Positions 1-6,527 of a stretch of DNA of 14,075 nt are shown here, one piece after another (the first letter of the stretch is position 1; every line of letters starts with the position of its first letter). Both the position numbers and the translations under genes were made by a program. The notes below the pieces were generated by a model. It was not told the DNA's origin. It saw nothing but the letters and a program-made list of their open reading frames with translations, and did no database searches. Origin of the DNA: an uncultured Halomicronema sp. Its GTDB lineage: Bacteria; Cyanobacteriota; Cyanobacteriia; Phormidesmidales; Phormidesmidaceae. Location of the stretch: NCBI GenBank assembly GCA_937897665.1, contig CALCPB010000201.1, positions 1-14,075 on the forward strand. Direction: 5' to 3'.

Positions 1-147
1 GACCTCTAGCACCCACAAATCACTGTTGGGGCTCCCCATTTCTCGGATATAGGCGGCTTCACTCCATAACCCACCAAAACATCGATGGTCTAAAGTGACC
101 ACAGTTGGTAAATCTTGAGAGACAACAGGGCGGCAAAGAACGCGCAT
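1..147 (-). CDS. rimI: RimI-type GNAT N-acetyltransferase, N-terminal fragment (runs off left edge)
   Basis: Forty-nine codons are open on the minus strand from an ATG at 147-145 to the left edge. The peptide carries a stretch LPTVVTLDHRCFGGLW (residues 13-28) followed by SPNSDLWVLEV (39-49). This matches the start of cyanobacterial ribosomal-protein-alanine N-acetyltransferases, where the hydrophobic-acid-x-x-C-F-G-G-L-W element leads into the SPNSDLL segment. RimI transfers acetyl from acetyl-CoA to the N-terminal alanine of ribosomal protein S18 in the cytoplasm. The acetyl-CoA-binding motif lies outside the window. The gene is divergent from lysA with 129 bases between the starts. This arrangement argues against extending lysA upstream to the TTG at 115, which would overlap rimI. 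The family call rests on a short fragment, but the motif match is good. Confidence 0.75.
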   Translation of the reverse strand, partial: MRVLCRPVVSQDLPTVVTLDHRCFGGLWSEAAYIREMGSPNSDLWVLEV

Positions 148-276
148 CTTTCAGAAGAATTAAGCCGCCGTAGTCAGCAGTGGTTTGGTTCCCGATTGTA
201 CACTGATATTCTCAGACCTCGGTTGAGGCGCACCTTTCTGCCCCGTCCATCCTTAGTAAACACAGCAGCAAAGTTT

Positions 277-1683
277 ATGGTTTCCACTGTCGATTCCGCC
301 AAGACTAGCCTGAGCTATTTGACGGCCCATGCGGCGACGCTTCAGGCCCGTAGTTCCTCTCCTAATCAAAATTTATTGCCGCTATCGGCCCAGGTTTCTG
401 ACACCGATCATCTGGTAGTGGGGGGCTGTGACGTCCCCGAGTTGGTCGAGCGGTTTGGGTCACCGCTCTATATTTTGGACGAGGCGACGCTGCGGGCCGC
501 CTGTCAGCAATATCGCGAGGCGATGGCACGCCATTATCCGGGGGAAGCGGTGGTGATTTATGCCTCTAAAGCCTGGAACTGCCTGGCCGTCTGCGCCGTG
601 GTGCATAGCGAGGGTTTAGGCGTGGACGTCGTTTCCGCCGGGGAGCTGTTGACGGCAATTCAAGCGGGAGTGCCGGCTGAACATCTCTACTTTCACGGCA
701 ACAATAAGTCGCTTGATGAACTGCAGCAGGGCATTGAGAGTGGCTGTCGCATTGTGGTGGATAACTGGTTTGAGTTGGAGTCGCTGAGTCAGCTGCTGAC
801 TGGTGCCGAGAGTGCAGTGCCCATTTTGCTGCGTCTCACCCCCGGCATTGAATGTCATACCCACGAATACATTCGCACTGGCCACCTCGATAGTAAATTT
901 GGCTTCGACCCAGATCAGATCGAAGCCGTGTTTCAGTACGTGGCCAGACAGCCCCAGCTGCGCTGTATCGGCTTACAAGCTCACATTGGTTCTCAGATTT
1001 TTGAACTCCAACCCCATGCTGATTTGGCCGGGGTTATGGTGCGTTGGTTCCAAAAGGCGGCAGAGTATGGTCTGCCCGTAACCGAGTTGGATATTGGCGG
1101 CGGATTGGGCATTTGCTATACCGAGGCAGATGATCCCCCCAGTATCGAGAACTGGGTCAAGACGGTAGCAGAAGCGGTCGCCGAAGCCTGCAAGCTGCAA
1201 GGCGTGCCGCTGCCCCGACTGATTGCTGAACCAGGGCGATCGCTGATTGGCTCGGCCTGCGTGACAGCGTATACCGTTGGCAGCCAAAAAACGGTGCCCG
1301 GCATTCGCACCTATGTAGCGGTGGATGGCGGCATGTCCGATAATCCGCGCCCGATCACCTATCAGTCGGTCTATCGGGCCTTGGTCGCCAATCGGATGTC
1401 GGCCCCGCTGACGGAGAACACCACGCTGGCGGGCACGCACTGCGAGTCGGGTGATGTAGTCATTCAAGAAGCCGATTTGCCCGCGCTGACAGCGAATGAC
1501 GTTATCGTTGTGGCAGGTACCGGTGCCTATAACTACAGCATGGCGTCTAACTACAATCGGGTACCCCGACCGGCAGCGATTTTGGTCAATGCTGGAGACG
1601 CTCATCTCATCATCCAGCGGGAAACGTTACAGGATTTGATGCGTCATGATTGCTTGCCAGCTTCCCTCGCACCTGCTAGCTAG
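277..1683 (+). CDS. lysA: Diaminopimelate decarboxylase LysA
   Basis: A 468-residue PLP enzyme that decarboxylates meso-diaminopimelate to L-lysine, the last step of lysine synthesis, in the cytoplasm. It is a fold-type III decarboxylase: alanine-racemase-like barrel followed by a C-terminal beta domain. The PLP lysine is K98 in YASKAWN. HIGSQ lies at 236-240, the glycine loop DIGGGLG at about 272-278, the phosphate-binding EPGRS at 318-322, the cross-subunit CESGD at 389-393 and GTGAYNYSMASNYN at 414-427. The N-terminal 45 residues are variable and are typical of the cyanobacterial form, which also has NLLPLSAQV before GGCDV. I chose the ATG at 277. The frame stays open upstream to a TTG at 115, but that start would overlap divergent rimI and adds basic residues unlike the family. 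cdaA and uppS follow on the same strand. It is complete and has no odd residues. Confidence 0.95.
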   Translation: MVSTVDSAKTSLSYLTAHAATLQARSSSPNQNLLPLSAQVSDTDHLVVGGCDVPELVERFGSPLYILDEATLRAACQQYREAMARHYPGEAVVIYASKAWNCLAVCAVVHSEGLGVDVVSAGELLTAIQAGVPAEHLYFHGNNKSLDELQQGIESGCRIVVDNWFELESLSQLLTGAESAVPILLRLTPGIECHTHEYIRTGHLDSKFGFDPDQIEAVFQYVARQPQLRCIGLQAHIGSQIFELQPHADLAGVMVRWFQKAAEYGLPVTELDIGGGLGICYTEADDPPSIENWVKTVAEAVAEACKLQGVPLPRLIAEPGRSLIGSACVTAYTVGSQKTVPGIRTYVAVDGGMSDNPRPITYQSVYRALVANRMSAPLTENTTLAGTHCESGDVVIQEADLPALTANDVIVVAGTGAYNYSMASNYNRVPRPAAILVNAGDAHLIIQRETLQDLMRHDCLPASLAPAS

Positions 1684-1855
1684 GACGAGGTCAACTGTTC
1701 TTGAGGGCAAACCGTGACCCTGTGCGGGTCTGAGCGGCGAGTTCTCGAACGCTGTCAAGGCGCGAGCGGACAGGTTGGGAGCCTCTGGGCCACAGGGCCC
1801 CAGCTGGCGCGATCGCTCGGCACCCAACCGTTGAAACTAAGCTACGGCACTGCAC
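1684..1855. other. lysA-cdaA intergenic spacer
   Basis: A 172-base GC-rich spacer containing one HIP1 site near 1810. No convincing sigma-70 promoter or T-tailed terminator is visible. An imperfect GC hairpin (TGGGCC / GGCCCCA) lies near 1790-1805. A short open frame starting at 1714 reads into cdaA out of frame and looks spurious. cdaA and uppS may be co-transcribed with lysA, but the sequence does not settle this. Confidence 0.4.
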
Positions 1856-2788
1856 ATGGGGCAATTCTGGGAGCTAGGGCAGATCATCCTCGACATCATT
1901 AGGGGATGGCCATTAAGACTCTTGGATGGCGTGCTGGTTGTGCTACTGGTCTACACCATCCTGGTGCTCATTGGTGAACGCCGTACCTTGTGGATGGTGC
2001 GGGGGTTCATTATTCTGCTGTTAGCAGCGACGATGAGCCGACACATTGGTCTGTCTCTACTGGCTTTTGTGCTCGATAAGCTGGTGATTGGGGCGGCAGT
2101 CGCCATGGCCTTTATCTTGCAGGGCGAATTTCGGCGACTGCTAGAGCAAATTGGTCGGGGGCGGTTAGGCCAGCTACTGGTGCTGCCCGATCGCGATCTG
2201 ACGCCGCAGCCTGATAATGTCGTGGATGCACTGGTGGATGCCGCTAAAGAGCTCTCGCAAAATCGCATTGGGGCGCTGATTATTGTGGAAACTGATCGCC
2301 CTATTGACGAGCGGGATTTTTCGGTGCCGGGGGTCAAACTCAATGCGGAAGTTTCGCGAGAACTCCTGCAAACTATTTTTCAAACCAGTACGCTGCTGCA
2401 TGACGGTGCGGTATTAGTGCGGGGTTCGCGGGTGCTGGCGGCGGGCGTGATTTTACCCATTTCTGAACGTTCGGCTTCACGACAGCTGGGGACTCGCCAT
2501 CGGGCCGCGATGGGCATTACTGAACGGGTCGAAGATTGTCTCTGTATCGTTGTTTCTGAAGAAACGGGCTCAATCTCTTTAGCCGAAAGAGGAAGGCTAA
2601 ATCGGCCCCTAACCAGCAGTAAACTAAGGGAGTTGTTAAGCGCCCGGCTATCTCTATCGGTTGATCGAGATGCCGTCAGCCCTCAACTCAAGAGCTTGAG
2701 CAAACGGTTGCTCCGGCAGGGGCGATCGCTCCTGCAACGTTTGTTCCGCTTTCCGTCGTCGGCCCCTCGTGGAAAAAATGACCGCTGA
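1856..2788 (+). CDS. cdaA: Membrane diadenylate cyclase CdaA (c-di-AMP synthase)
   Basis: A 310-residue CdaA/DacA-type enzyme that condenses two ATP into cyclic di-AMP, a second messenger for osmotic and potassium control. Three membrane segments lie at roughly 20-40, 46-60 and 67-88, followed by a DisA_N catalytic domain at about 100-260. The catalytic DGA is at 183-185 and the nucleotide-binding GTRHRAA at 212-218. SEETGSIS (234-241) is the conserved closing strand. The C-terminal tail after 270 is basic and weakly conserved. The ATG at 1856 has no clear Shine-Dalgarno, which is common in cyanobacteria. The gene sits between lysA and uppS. Its end overlaps the uppS ATG by 11 bases, which suggests co-transcription and translational coupling. 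No CdaR or GlmM partner is next to it, unlike the arrangement in Firmicutes. Complete, and identified with high confidence. Confidence 0.93.
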   Translation: MGQFWELGQIILDIIRGWPLRLLDGVLVVLLVYTILVLIGERRTLWMVRGFIILLLAATMSRHIGLSLLAFVLDKLVIGAAVAMAFILQGEFRRLLEQIGRGRLGQLLVLPDRDLTPQPDNVVDALVDAAKELSQNRIGALIIVETDRPIDERDFSVPGVKLNAEVSRELLQTIFQTSTLLHDGAVLVRGSRVLAAGVILPISERSASRQLGTRHRAAMGITERVEDCLCIVVSEETGSISLAERGRLNRPLTSSKLRELLSARLSLSVDRDAVSPQLKSLSKRLLRQGRSLLQRLFRFPSSAPRGKNDR

Positions 2789-3527
2789 GCCTTTTGTCAC
2801 CTCTTCTCTACCCGCTGATATCGATACGCAAAAACTGCCCCGCCATGTCGCGGTGATTATGGATGGCAACGGGCGCTGGGCCAAGCAGCAGGGGTTGCCC
2901 CGGATCATGGGCCATCGACGCGGGGTTGACACGCTTAAAAAGCTGCTGCGAACGTGCAATGACTGGGGCGTTGGGGCCTTAACAGCCTATGCCTTTTCGA
3001 CGGAGAACTGGGGTCGTCCGCTAGAAGAAGTGGACTTTTTAATGACGCTGTTTGAGCGGGTGTTGCGTCAAGAACTCAGAGATATGGATAAAGAAGGCGT
3101 CCGCATTCAGTTTGTCGGTAATCTGCAGTCGCTGCCCGCTTCCTTGCAAGAGGAGATTGATCGAGCCGTGCAACAAACCCAAAGCAATCCTGGTATTCGC
3201 TTTACGGTGGCGACTAACTACGGCGGTCGCCAAGAAATTGTGCAGGCCTGTCGGGCGATCGCGACCCAGGTACAACGGGGCCAGCTAGCCCCCGAAGATA
3301 TCGATGAGTCTCTATTTAGTCATCATCTCTACACCGCTAATCTCGAAGACCCTGACCTGTTAATTCGCACCAGTGGAGAAATGCGGCGCAGCAATTTCTT
3401 GCTGTGGCAGCTCGCCTACGCTGAGCTTTATGTGACCGATACGCTATGGCCTGATTTTGATCCGACGGAGTTTCACCGTGCCCTCTGTGCCTATCAAAAG
3501 CGTCATCGCCGGTTTGGCAAAGTCTGA
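2778..3527 (+). CDS. uppS: Isoprenyl transferase / undecaprenyl diphosphate synthase UppS
   Basis: A 249-residue cis-prenyltransferase that adds isopentenyl-PP units to farnesyl-PP to make undecaprenyl-PP, the lipid carrier for peptidoglycan and surface polysaccharides. The signature [12 protein letters not shown] is at 28-39 with catalytic D29. GHRRG follows with H46, then YAFSTENW at 71-78, RTSGE at 197-201, and [13 protein letters not shown] at 205-217 with the metal-linked E216. Length is normal for the family. I prefer the ATG at 2778; a GTG three codons upstream at 2769 is also in frame. The start lies inside the end of cdaA, so it is probably translated from the same message. In many cyanobacteria bioB follows this gene; it does not here. 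A 7-bp hairpin begins 13 bases after the stop. Confidence 0.95.
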   Translation: MTAEPFVTSSLPADIDTQKLPRHVAVIMDGNGRWAKQQGLPRIMGHRRGVDTLKKLLRTCNDWGVGALTAYAFSTENWGRPLEEVDFLMTLFERVLRQELRDMDKEGVRIQFVGNLQSLPASLQEEIDRAVQQTQSNPGIRFTVATNYGGRQEIVQACRAIATQVQRGQLAPEDIDESLFSHHLYTANLEDPDLLIRTSGEMRRSNFLLWQLAYAELYVTDTLWPDFDPTEFHRALCAYQKRHRRFGKV

Positions 3528-3539
3528 TGCCGACCAAGG

Positions 3540-3563
3540 GCACTGCTCTGTAGGCCGCAGTGC
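3540..3563 (+). terminator. Possible hairpin downstream of uppS
   Basis: GCACTGC (3540-3546) pairs with GCAGTGC (3557-3563) across a 10-base loop, just after the uppS stop. No T-run follows, so this is at best a weak intrinsic terminator or an mRNA 3'-end structure. A second 6-bp stem, TCTGCC / GGCAGA, lies at 3625-3642. Confidence 0.3.
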
Positions 3564-3686
3564 AACCGATGTCGCTATTTAGGGTGTGGACTTAGGCATA
3601 AGTCGCTTGCTGGCAGGGGGCGACTCTGCCAAACTCGGCAGATCGGGACGCTCTTTCGAGCAGCTGGGCATCGCCGCCCATCGTCC

Positions 3687-3794
3687 CTAATCGCCAAGAC
3701 TGCTCGTGCCATCTAGCAGCATCCACAGCCCACCGACGAGGATGGCGATCGCCAAACCGCCTAACACCACATCTAAATTCGTCAGATTTTCCAT
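3687..3794 (-). CDS. Candidate small single-pass membrane protein (35 aa)
   Basis: An ATG at 3794-3792 opens 35 codons ending in TAG. The peptide has a polar N-terminus (MENLTNLD), one hydrophobic segment at about residues 9-27 (VVLGGLAIAILVGGLWMLL), and a short polar tail DGTSSLGD. This is the layout of the many tiny one-helix proteins of cyanobacterial thylakoid complexes, but it does not match PsbM, PsbX, PsbY, PsaM, PetN, PetM or Ycf12 as I know them. A HIP1 site lies inside the helix coding. No good Shine-Dalgarno is visible. A longer minus-strand frame that covers the same bases gives a basic, composition-biased peptide and looks like the shadow. Real gene status is uncertain. Confidence 0.35.
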   Translation of the reverse strand: MENLTNLDVVLGGLAIAILVGGLWMLLDGTSSLGD

Positions 3795-4148
3795 ATTGTT
3801 TCGCAGTCAGAAGCATGAGCGCTCGCAGCCTACCGTTTATCTGACCCGATAGCAATGTGACCTAAACCGGCTCCACCAATTGATACTGTTTCTCTAAAAC
3901 AAGACTACAGATTTGGCTCCCCTGCCCCTTGACTCCCCTGCGTTCCCAACATTGCTTCAGGAGTCCAACCACAGAGAACTGGTATGAATAGGGCGTTGGA
4001 GCAATGTGATGCCCCGTTGCCAGCAATCTGCAGATAATGTTGAATTTCCATTTCATCACAAACACCCGCAAGCTCTAGCGTCAGGAAAATCCCACACTAG
4101 AGCTTGATAGACTCCGTGAACTCGATGGTTATTCGATTTCGAGTTGAC
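3795..4148. other. Non-coding gap
   Basis: About 350 bases with no gene I can support. A 69-codon minus-strand frame (3862-4071) is cysteine- and basic-rich without family features, and I do not believe it is coding. The gap holds the inverted repeat at 4069-4106. It sits between the end of the lysA-cdaA-uppS group and the 3' end of the minus-strand META gene. Confidence 0.5.
4069..4106. repeat. 10-bp perfect inverted repeat, hairpin-forming
   Basis: CAAGCTCTAG (4069-4078) and CTAGAGCTTG (4097-4106) are perfect reverse complements with 18 bases between. Allowing one mismatch the pairing extends inward to 13 bp. The inner part contains GGA-AAA-TCC, which can close further. It lies 43 bases beyond the ancestral stop of the minus-strand META gene, so it could end that transcript. 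No T-tract follows on either strand. Confidence 0.45.
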
Positions 4149-4352
4149 TTACCAAAGCCCCCGAATTGGTTCCGGTTCGGGTTCCATTTCGGGCTCCGGT
4201 TCCACCTCCGGTTCAGGTTCGACTGCCGGCTCCTCAACCATGGGTTCTTCCGTCATTTCGGGAATTTCTTCAGCAATTTCTGGCGCGGGAGAGAACCTGA
4301 GCGTGCCTATATCCACTGGTAAATCCATATACAGGTCGCCAGCTTCGAAAAA
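4149..4352 (-). pseudogene. C-terminal remnant of META-domain protein, beyond an in-frame TAG
   Basis: Directly after the TAG at 4355-4353 the same frame stays open for 67 codons and ends in TAA at 4151-4149. It begins FFEAGDLYMDLPVDIGTLRF, which is the expected closing strands of the META fold. In related cyanobacterial proteins I recall a tyrosine just before this FF, and a TAT or TAC to TAG change would be one base. A tail follows that is rich in Glu and Pro (about residues 23-60: repeated EPEPE, VEPEPE, MEPEPE), likely an extended periplasmic or surface linker. The strand and tail show no further damage, so the disruption is recent, is a sequencing error, or is read through. The antisense of the tail gives a Gly-Ser frame, which is a shadow. 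Confidence 0.7.
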
Positions 4353-4706
4353 CTAACTAATCGCATCTTCTAGGCCACGGCGATATTCGTCATCGATTGA
4401 GTCAGGACCACAGGCAGCCAATGTGGAAGGCCCGAGCGCAATAAAGTCGTTTAAAGCATCGTAAGTACCGCGGACAACATTGCAATCGGCCTGTACGCCC
4501 ACGGTGCCATCTTCAAAAAATTGAATCGTGTAATCGGCGGGATCAGCCGGTTCCAAGGAAGTGTCGTTGTTGTAAAGAATTTGCTGCAGTTCCCATACCG
4601 TGTCAGTCAGCGTCGGTTCTTGGGCCTGGGCAGCAGATATTGCCAGCGTCGTACCTAATACGATGGCCGATGTGGCCGCTAATGAAATAGATGTATGTGA
4701 AATCAT
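4353..4706 (-). CDS. Secreted META-domain protein, truncated by premature TAG
   Basis: A 117-residue product. A Sec signal peptide covers 1-28 (MISHTSISLAATSAIVLGTT then LAISAAQA), with likely cleavage after AQA at 28. The mature part has the META (HslJ-like) pattern: DTVWELQQI at 35-43, YTIQFFEDGTVGVQADCN at 59-76, FIALGPSTLAACGPDSID at 88-105. These give the two cysteines C75 and C99 usual in this family. META proteins are small exported proteins of mostly unknown role. The frame stops at TAG 4355-4353, inside the domain, after EDAIS. The coding sequence continues in the same frame afterwards. Without the rest, the last strands of the fold are missing. A GAGGT lies about 14 bases before the ATG. 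The two halves together would make a 185-residue protein. Confidence 0.75.
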   Translation of the reverse strand: MISHTSISLAATSAIVLGTTLAISAAQAQEPTLTDTVWELQQILYNNDTSLEPADPADYTIQFFEDGTVGVQADCNVVRGTYDALNDFIALGPSTLAACGPDSIDDEYRRGLEDAIS

Positions 4707-5268
4707 GCGTTAGTCTTCACACCTCAGTGGCATCTTGGTAAAAAAATTGAGAAAAAGCGAAAGAGAAAGAACCTAGCCCAGCCGAAAATAAGTTTTCAAC
4801 GGGGGAAAATCAGCATCTAATTCTGCGATCGCGAACTCTGTTTTCTAAAACACTTGCCCAGTAGATTACTGCCTGCGCTTGACATCTAAAACAATGTTTA
4901 TACTTCTTTAATTGCCGCTGACCCACCGTCCTAGAGTATGCATGATGGCTTGAGGCCGTCAGCCCATGAGCTTGCCTTCATCAGCTAAGCCAGTCGGTGA
5001 AAACTCACTTTGGTCGATGATGGGCTCAGGCCGCTGGGATCACACTGGCAGGCACTATGTGACGGCTGCAAATTGTGAGGTCTGAAACGAGCCTTATACT
5101 CGACAACGCGTCTCGATTCCCAGAACAAACTGACGCCGTGAATTAAGCGCTGAAAAATAAAATTATTCGTGCTGAAATGGTGCGATCGCGATCGGTCGCC
5201 ACACAGATTTCCTAATGGCAACCGCTTTGATTACAATCAGAAACCAGCGGTAACTCTTCAGCAAAGCT
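4707..5268. other. Divergent intergenic region
   Basis: A 562-base gap between the minus-strand META gene and the plus-strand Trypco1 gene, so it should hold the promoters of both. It is A-rich next to META (4740-4770) and contains two HIP1 sites (near 4826 and 5183). TTGACA at 4879-4884 and TATACT at 4899-4904 lie only 14 bases apart, too short for a standard promoter. A 78-codon minus-strand frame (4985-5221) has no family features and is probably not a gene. Confidence 0.5.
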
Positions 5269-5595
5269 ATGCACAGCGACATTATTCAAACGGTGACCTC
5301 CTCAGAAGAGTCGATTGTGCTCTTTGAAATGAATGATGGGCGAGGCAAAACAACCGCGATCTGTCGTCACCCACAAGAACTCGCGACGAAATCAGCGCAG
5401 GCGCTCGTGCAGGCCATGGGCACGATTCAAGCCCTGGCTAACCGCACATCTGAGACTTTGGCGAAACTGCCGACACCGCCCGCTGCCTGCGAACTCGAAT
5501 TTGGCATCAAGATTGATCCGGTGGCGGGGGCCTTGGTGAGTCAATCGGCAGATGAGGGAAACTTACGGATCAAGTTTGTGTGGTCGCCTGATTGA
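5269..5595 (+). CDS. Trypco1 (trypsin-co-occurring domain 1, CU044_2847-like) protein
   Basis: A 108-residue soluble protein with no signal peptide or membrane segment. An N-terminal strand region (SIVLFEMNDG, 15-24) leads to a helical middle (39-67). The signature C-terminal element is ELEFGIKIDPVAGALV (75-90) followed by NLRIKFVWSP (98-107). This pattern of LEFG-[IL]-K-[LI]-..-AGA-.. then an aromatic-ended strand is that of the Trypco1 family. That family is known from comparative genomics to occur beside trypsin-like peptidases and other effector or NTPase genes in predicted conflict systems. Its molecular role is not established. Here no peptidase or NTPase is adjacent, so it stands alone between META and the iron permease, with convergent orientation to the latter. 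The family call comes from motif recognition only. Confidence 0.7.
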   Translation: MHSDIIQTVTSSEESIVLFEMNDGRGKTTAICRHPQELATKSAQALVQAMGTIQALANRTSETLAKLPTPPAACELEFGIKIDPVAGALVSQSADEGNLRIKFVWSPD

Positions 5596-5637
5596 CACTG
5601 CAAGGTCTGCTGACCTGATTGTCCGAAAATAGCGCCA

Positions 5638-5778
5638 AGATCCCCGATTTCTTGGATACGACCAGTCCATCACAGGTTTTCTCCGACAGAAACCGGGGGT
5701 CTGAAAACCTCTTTGCATCATTTGGAGTGCAGCATCCAAGTCATGAGCCGTTGCTCTGAGCCCGATCAACCGGGGGTC
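5638..5778. repeat. Inverted and direct GATCCCCGATT / AACCGGGGGTC repeat cluster
   Basis: AGATCCCCGATTTCT (5638-5652) is inverted as AGAAACCGGGGGTCT (5688-5702), matching at 13 of 15 positions. Interleaved with it, AGGTTTTC (5674-5681) pairs exactly with GAAAACCT (5703-5710). A third copy of the core, AACCGGGGGTC, is at 5768-5778. The cluster lies in the convergent space between the Trypco1 gene and the iron permease. It could be a degenerate dispersed repeat of the kind common in cyanobacterial genomes, or a two-way terminator. Confidence 0.45.
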
Positions 5779-5813
5779 AACTTCACTGCCAAGCAAAGTA
5801 AAGCCGCGATCGC

Positions 5814-6515
5814 CTACAGCTTGGCCGCTCTAATTTGATAGCTAATCAAGATCACCGGCAGCATGCCGACAATCAAAATTGCCAGGGCAGGCACCGCTGC
5901 ATCCACCAATCGCTCATCAGATGCGTATTGAAAAACGCGGACGGCGAGGGTATCGAAATTGAAGGGGCGAATGACGAGGGTAGCGGGCAACTCCTTCATC
6001 ACATCCACGAAAATCAGCACTGCCGCCGTTAGCAAACTGCCGCTCAGTAGCGGAGCATGCACCTGAGTCAGGGTCCGAGTGGGACTGTTGCCCAAGCTGC
6101 GGGAAGCATCATCTAGGGTCGGGCGAATTTTGGTGAGACCCGCCTGAACGGTGCTAACCGCGATCGCTAAAAATCTGACCAAGTAGGCAAACACGAGCGC
6201 GGTGATGGTGCCACTCAGCAGCAGCCCCGTCGAAACGTTAAAGACCTGTTCTGCCAGGGTGTCAATGGCGTTGTCTAAACGTCCCACCGGCATCATGATG
6301 CCCACCGCGATCACCGCCCCCGGCACGGCATAACCGAGAGAGGCCACTTGCACACTCCACCGAACGCTGCGCCCAGGGTGCAGCCGTGCCCCATAACTGA
6401 GCACTAACGCTAATAAAATGCCAATCGCTGCCGTCACCCCCGAGAGAATCAGACTGTGGCTAGCGAGGTCAACAAATTCGCGATTCAGAGATTTGTCTAG
6501 ATTGGCCAGCGCCAT
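5814..6515 (-). CDS. Fe(III)-type ABC permease, C-terminal module (separated by in-frame TAA)
   Basis: A 233-residue reading frame from ATG 6515-6513, in the same frame as the upstream permease piece and 12 bases after its TAA. Without that stop the codons VLLW would join the two. It begins ANLDKSLNREFVDLASHSLILSG, the conserved entry to the second module of fused SfuB/FbpB/FutB permeases. It has about five membrane helices and a coupling (EAA-type) loop at about 135-158: LDDASRSLGNSPTRTLTQVH. It then carries the VDVMKELPATLVIRPFNFDTLAVRVFQYASDERL segment typical of iron permeases (about 170-205). The first helix of this module (ALLTCALPITLGLLLPG) was left on the upstream piece. No Shine-Dalgarno precedes the ATG, so expression would depend on reinitiation or readthrough. 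It may be the second half of a broken gene or a working split subunit. Confidence 0.7.
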   Translation of the reverse strand: MALANLDKSLNREFVDLASHSLILSGVTAAIGILLALVLSYGARLHPGRSVRWSVQVASLGYAVPGAVIAVGIMMPVGRLDNAIDTLAEQVFNVSTGLLLSGTITALVFAYLVRFLAIAVSTVQAGLTKIRPTLDDASRSLGNSPTRTLTQVHAPLLSGSLLTAAVLIFVDVMKELPATLVIRPFNFDTLAVRVFQYASDERLVDAAVPALAILIVGMLPVILISYQIRAAKL

Positions 6516-6527
6516 CCACAGCAGTAC

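Noticed and set aside
973..1605. Open frame of 210 codons on the minus strand
   Set aside because: It lies fully antisense to lysA, which has every expected motif. Its product is Arg/Gly/Ile-rich without domain features.
3592..3855. Minus-strand frame of 87 codons
   Set aside because: The product is basic with no protein-like pattern. A better candidate (35-residue membrane peptide) lies in another frame over the same bases.
4144..4356. Plus-strand frame giving a Gly-Ser repeat protein
   Set aside because: It is the antisense of the Glu/Pro-rich tail of the META gene. The low complexity comes from that tail.
4879..4904. TTGACA and TATACT as a promoter
   Set aside because: Only 14 bases separate the hexamers; standard promoters need about 17.
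4985..5221. Minus-strand frame of 78 codons in the META-Trypco1 gap
   Set aside because: No family resemblance, signal or hydrophobic pattern; composition looks random.
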